In this document: positions 5,490 to 7,190 of the stretch, in pieces | Layout of the letters: each line of letters begins with the position of its first letter | How positions within the stretch are numbered: position 1 is the first letter of the stretch | Origin: Candidatus Pacearchaeota archaeon | GTDB lineage: Archaea; Nanobdellota; Nanobdellia; UBA10117; JABICX01 | Length of the DNA: 7,190 nucleotides | Reading direction: 5' to 3' | NCBI GenBank assembly: GCA_017609995.1 | Contig: JAFCCX010000028.1 | Location: 1 to 7,190 of the forward strand | The notes under the pieces: generated by a model | The model's input: the letters and a program-made list of their open reading frames with translations, nothing else | Told to the model about the DNA's origin: nothing | The model's database searches: none | Position numbers and translations under genes: made by a program

Positions 5490-5688
5490 GCTTGTCCATG
5501 ACTAACGTCGTCCTTGATTTCTCACTTTGATTAATCTCGAATTCCATTTGAACAAGCATTGACTTGATTTCTTTTTTTGCATAATCAGATTTATAATTAC
5601 CTTTTTTTCCTGTTTCAACGTAGCGAGGTTTAACACTTGATTTAACCTTTCCGTTTTTCATTTTAAATGTGGTAATCGTTTCATTCAT
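5428..5688 (-). CDS. Small basic hypothetical protein (86 aa), possibly the 5' half of a frameshifted gene
   Basis: This 86-residue ORF has its ATG overlapping the TAA of the preceding gene (TAATG). I see no good Shine-Dalgarno match in front of it, so it probably relies on coupled translation. The protein is Lys-rich. Residues 8-15 (FKMKNGKV) loosely echo the FxRxxGRV part of the motif in three neighbours, but without the following Pro. The middle (AKKEIKSMLVQMEFEINQSE, about 37-56) looks helical. The last 62 bases overlap the next ORF in the +1 frame, and the C-terminal tail (about 21 residues) could be out-of-frame sequence if the two ORFs were originally one. I do not recognise a family. 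It is either a genuine short protein overlapping its neighbour, or the front half of one protein of roughly 140-150 residues read by a +1 shift, or broken by a one-base indel. Confidence 0.6.
   Translation of the reverse strand: MNETITTFKMKNGKVKSSVKPRYVETGKKGNYKSDYAKKEIKSMLVQMEFEINQSEKSRTTLVMDKHDRVSHRAFEIRKGCNSKIK
5490..5497 (-). promoter_or_regulatory. Weak ribosome binding site of the 77-aa ORF
   Basis: Only a three-base GGA (5497-5495) lies 5 bases before the ATG. Several neighbouring starts have five- or six-base matches at a 7-base spacing. This is one reason to suspect that the 77-residue frame is reached by frameshifting from the upstream ORF. It is not decisive, because other coupled starts here (5688, 879, 466) are also weak. 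Confidence 0.3.
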
Positions 5689-6245
5689 TATGATCTACTT
5701 TTTACTGCTTCATTTATAAAAACACCCTGTACCATCATTCTTAATTGATTTATACTTCTTAAGTCATCAGCTATTGTTACCCTTAACTTGTATCCAGCTC
5801 TCATAAAAAGTGCCTCTCCAGCTTTTGCCATTGTCCATCGAACTGAAAACCCATCTTGTTGACCAGCTCCATTAACATCAATAGTAGAATCGACACCAGC
5901 AAGAGAATTAAAATCAACATTTTTTTTGATGTTTAATCCGTCAGTAAATTCTATAAGAACATTATCTAGTTCATCTAATGCTTCAAATTTTAGTCCAACC
6001 CCTAATGCTGAAAGACCTATAAATAACTCTGGAGTTATTGCTTCATTATGACCTGATATATTTATCCTTTGTAGCCATGCAAATTTTCCAGCAGGAATAA
6101 CATATTCAAAAACCTGTGGAACCGTTGATCCATTAATATTCATTTCAGCAGAAGATCCATTTCTAAGAAACTTAAAAATAAATTCGTCTGGTGTAAATGT
6201 TCTCTTCTTGTTAAAAAATGATTTTGTTCTTGCAAATAGTCCCAT
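5688..6245 (-). CDS. Predicted beta-rich virion protein (185 aa), function unknown
   Basis: This is a 185-residue protein starting 9 bases after the portal stop, with a strong AGGAG site 6 bases before the ATG. It opens with a short basic tract (RTKSFFNKKR) followed by a body of alternating hydrophobic and polar residues that looks like a beta sandwich. It includes FLRNGSSAEMNINGSTVPQ (residues 26-44), LIEFTDGLNIKKNVDFNSLA (about 97-116) and a C-terminal strand region ending in RMMVQGVFINEA. From memory, proteins with the 'NGsxxMNvnGSxxP ... DhTDGxxIKxNxDFxxLAG ... hRVTIxDDL' pattern recur in structural modules of environmental tailed phages without a known role; I could not check this. There is no signal peptide or membrane segment. 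Placement directly behind the portal suggests a capsid-surface, portal-associated or neck accessory protein, which is inference. It ends in TAATG, overlapping the next start, so translation is probably coupled. Confidence 0.8.
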   Translation of the reverse strand: MGLFARTKSFFNKKRTFTPDEFIFKFLRNGSSAEMNINGSTVPQVFEYVIPAGKFAWLQRINISGHNEAITPELFIGLSALGVGLKFEALDELDNVLIEFTDGLNIKKNVDFNSLAGVDSTIDVNGAGQQDGFSVRWTMAKAGEALFMRAGYKLRVTIADDLRSINQLRMMVQGVFINEAVKSRS

Positions 6246-6254
6246 TACATTCTC

Positions 6255-7190
6255 CTAAAATCCAAATGTGTTAAATTGTTGTTGAGTGTTTACTCTATTT
6301 AATTCTAATTCCATATCGTCAATATCTAAATCAGGAATCTGAGCCATAATATTTTTAAGTGCAGTTTCTCTTGAAATAATATTACCACTTGATAACTGTA
6401 TAAACATTGAAATTATTTGTTGTTTATCCTGTGTAGTTGGTGGAAATATTGGTGGCCATACCGCAGTAATATCTAATGATACTGGTTTATAATTTGGAGG
6501 CATACCAATTGCTAATGGCATTCCACGCTGGTTAAATATAACTAATGAAGCTAACGCTTTTTGCATTAACTTAATCATGCCTCTTTCTACATGTGGGCGC
6601 ATCTGGTTGATAAGTTCAACTAATGGGCCGTGAAGAATCTCCATTGCTTTTCCACTCTGAGCAGAACCAGCAATTTTTTCAGGATCTAACATAACGACTC
6701 TTGCAATGTCTTGAATATCTTGCTTAAGATCTTGCCTATGTTCTTTACCTGTCATGACTCCAGATCCACTCACTTCTAAGAAATTAGCTTCACCTTCTCG
6801 ACCTACGTTCCAACCTTTTGAAGATGACTTTATTAAAGTTTCAATTTCATCTTCGTCCATACCCTTAACAATTAGTTGAGGATCTTGACCATATAATACA
6901 GCCTTATCAGACTGTGAAAGATTGTAATTTACAGCATCCATAAAGTCGTAACACTTTTCAACTATTGATTTTTTATCACCATCTGGAGAGTGTTTATTAT
7001 ATCCATTTCTGAACCACTCACCTTGAACAAAACCAAGATTATGTGTTGCTCTATTTACTTCTTGGAATTCTGGTACATTTCCAGATACGAATTTTGGAGT
7101 ATCATAAAGAATATCTGATTGCTGTCCAAGTTCTAATTGATACCACTTCTTAATCGGATTACCTTCAGAATCTAAATCTTGATTATCATC
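6255..7190 (-). CDS. Phage portal protein, C-terminal part (5' end beyond window)
   Basis: The frame is open from the right edge to a TAG stop at 6257-6255, giving 311 visible residues; the N-terminal part lies outside the window. Portal proteins form the dodecameric ring at one capsid vertex through which DNA is packaged and ejected and on which the neck assembles. Features that fit: a segment THNLGFVQGEWFRNG (visible residues 49-63), like the 'hxhGxxPhxxFxN' stretch of SPP1/HK97-type portals; a helical section with GSAQSGKAMEILHGPLVELI (residues about 169-188) resembling the 'SGxAhxxhxxxLxxhhxxh' crown/stem region; and a Gln/Asn-rich tail ending in NTFGF. Its position upstream of the minor head, scaffold and capsid genes agrees. 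An internal Met at 6941 is not the start: 83 further codons continue upstream in frame with normal portal-like content. The TAG stop is fused to the AGGAG of the next gene. Family assignment is from pattern recognition, and the subfamily is not resolved. Confidence 0.85.
   Translation of the reverse strand, partial: DDNQDLDSEGNPIKKWYQLELGQQSDILYDTPKFVSGNVPEFQEVNRATHNLGFVQGEWFRNGYNKHSPDGDKKSIVEKCYDFMDAVNYNLSQSDKAVLYGQDPQLIVKGMDEDEIETLIKSSSKGWNVGREGEANFLEVSGSGVMTGKEHRQDLKQDIQDIARVVMLDPEKIAGSAQSGKAMEILHGPLVELINQMRPHVERGMIKLMQKALASLVIFNQRGMPLAIGMPPNYKPVSLDITAVWPPIFPPTTQDKQQIISMFIQLSSGNIISRETALKNIMAQIPDLDIDDMELELNRVNTQQQFNTFGF

Noticed and set aside
6939..6941. ATG as the start of the portal gene
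   Set aside because: The frame continues uninterrupted for 83 codons to the window edge with portal-like content, so this Met is internal.
1..7190. CRISPR arrays, tRNA genes, insertion sequences, attachment sites
   Set aside because: I saw no spaced direct repeats, cloverleaf-like segments, transposase-like ORFs or terminal inverted repeats; almost every base is taken up by the head-gene operon.

Overview
The window is part of the virion-assembly (head) region of an AT-rich tailed bacteriophage or prophage. Every gene I can support lies on the minus strand, so the genes read from position 7190 down to 1. Neighbouring genes overlap at ATGA or TAATG, or are separated by gaps of 10-20 bases, apart from a 57-base gap after the capsid gene. 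Most starts carry an AGGA-like ribosome binding site about 7 bases upstream. The sequence names no host. The AT richness, Lys-rich small proteins and Shine-Dalgarno sites fit a phage of a low-GC bacterium, and I would not go further.

Layout in transcription order. (1) The C-terminal 311 residues of the portal protein (window edge 7190 to 6255). (2) A cassette of six small genes (6245 to 4093): a 185-residue predicted beta-rich virion protein, an 86- and a 77-residue ORF that overlap by 62 bases and may be one frameshifted gene, a 41-residue basic protein, and 140- and 198-residue basic proteins with glycine-rich hydrophobic segments. (3) A MuF/SPP1-gp7-type minor head protein (4093-3275). (4) A scaffold-like protein (3264-2458). 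(5) The major capsid protein (2437-1520). (6) A clear intrinsic terminator (1513-1485). (7) A Lys/Glu-rich 76-residue protein, two probable head-tail connector/head-closure proteins (118 and 138 residues), and the start of a beta-rich protein that runs off the left edge.

The backbone order portal, minor head protein, scaffold, capsid, connector, head closure is that of SPP1-like phages. The portal ring nucleates the procapsid, the scaffold directs assembly of the capsid protein into a shell, the MuF-type protein sits inside or at the portal, and the connector proteins close the head after packaging and receive the tail. The unusual part is the six-gene cassette between portal and minor head protein. 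Three of its products share a short motif of the form F-x-R-x-x-G-R-[VI]-[VI]-P-[IV], and two have glycine-rich hydrophobic segments like those of membrane-active proteins. I infer, without proof, that these are internal or portal-associated virion proteins, possibly ejected with the DNA. The terminator directly after the capsid gene, with no room for a new promoter, would lower expression of the low-copy neck genes relative to the capsid protein.
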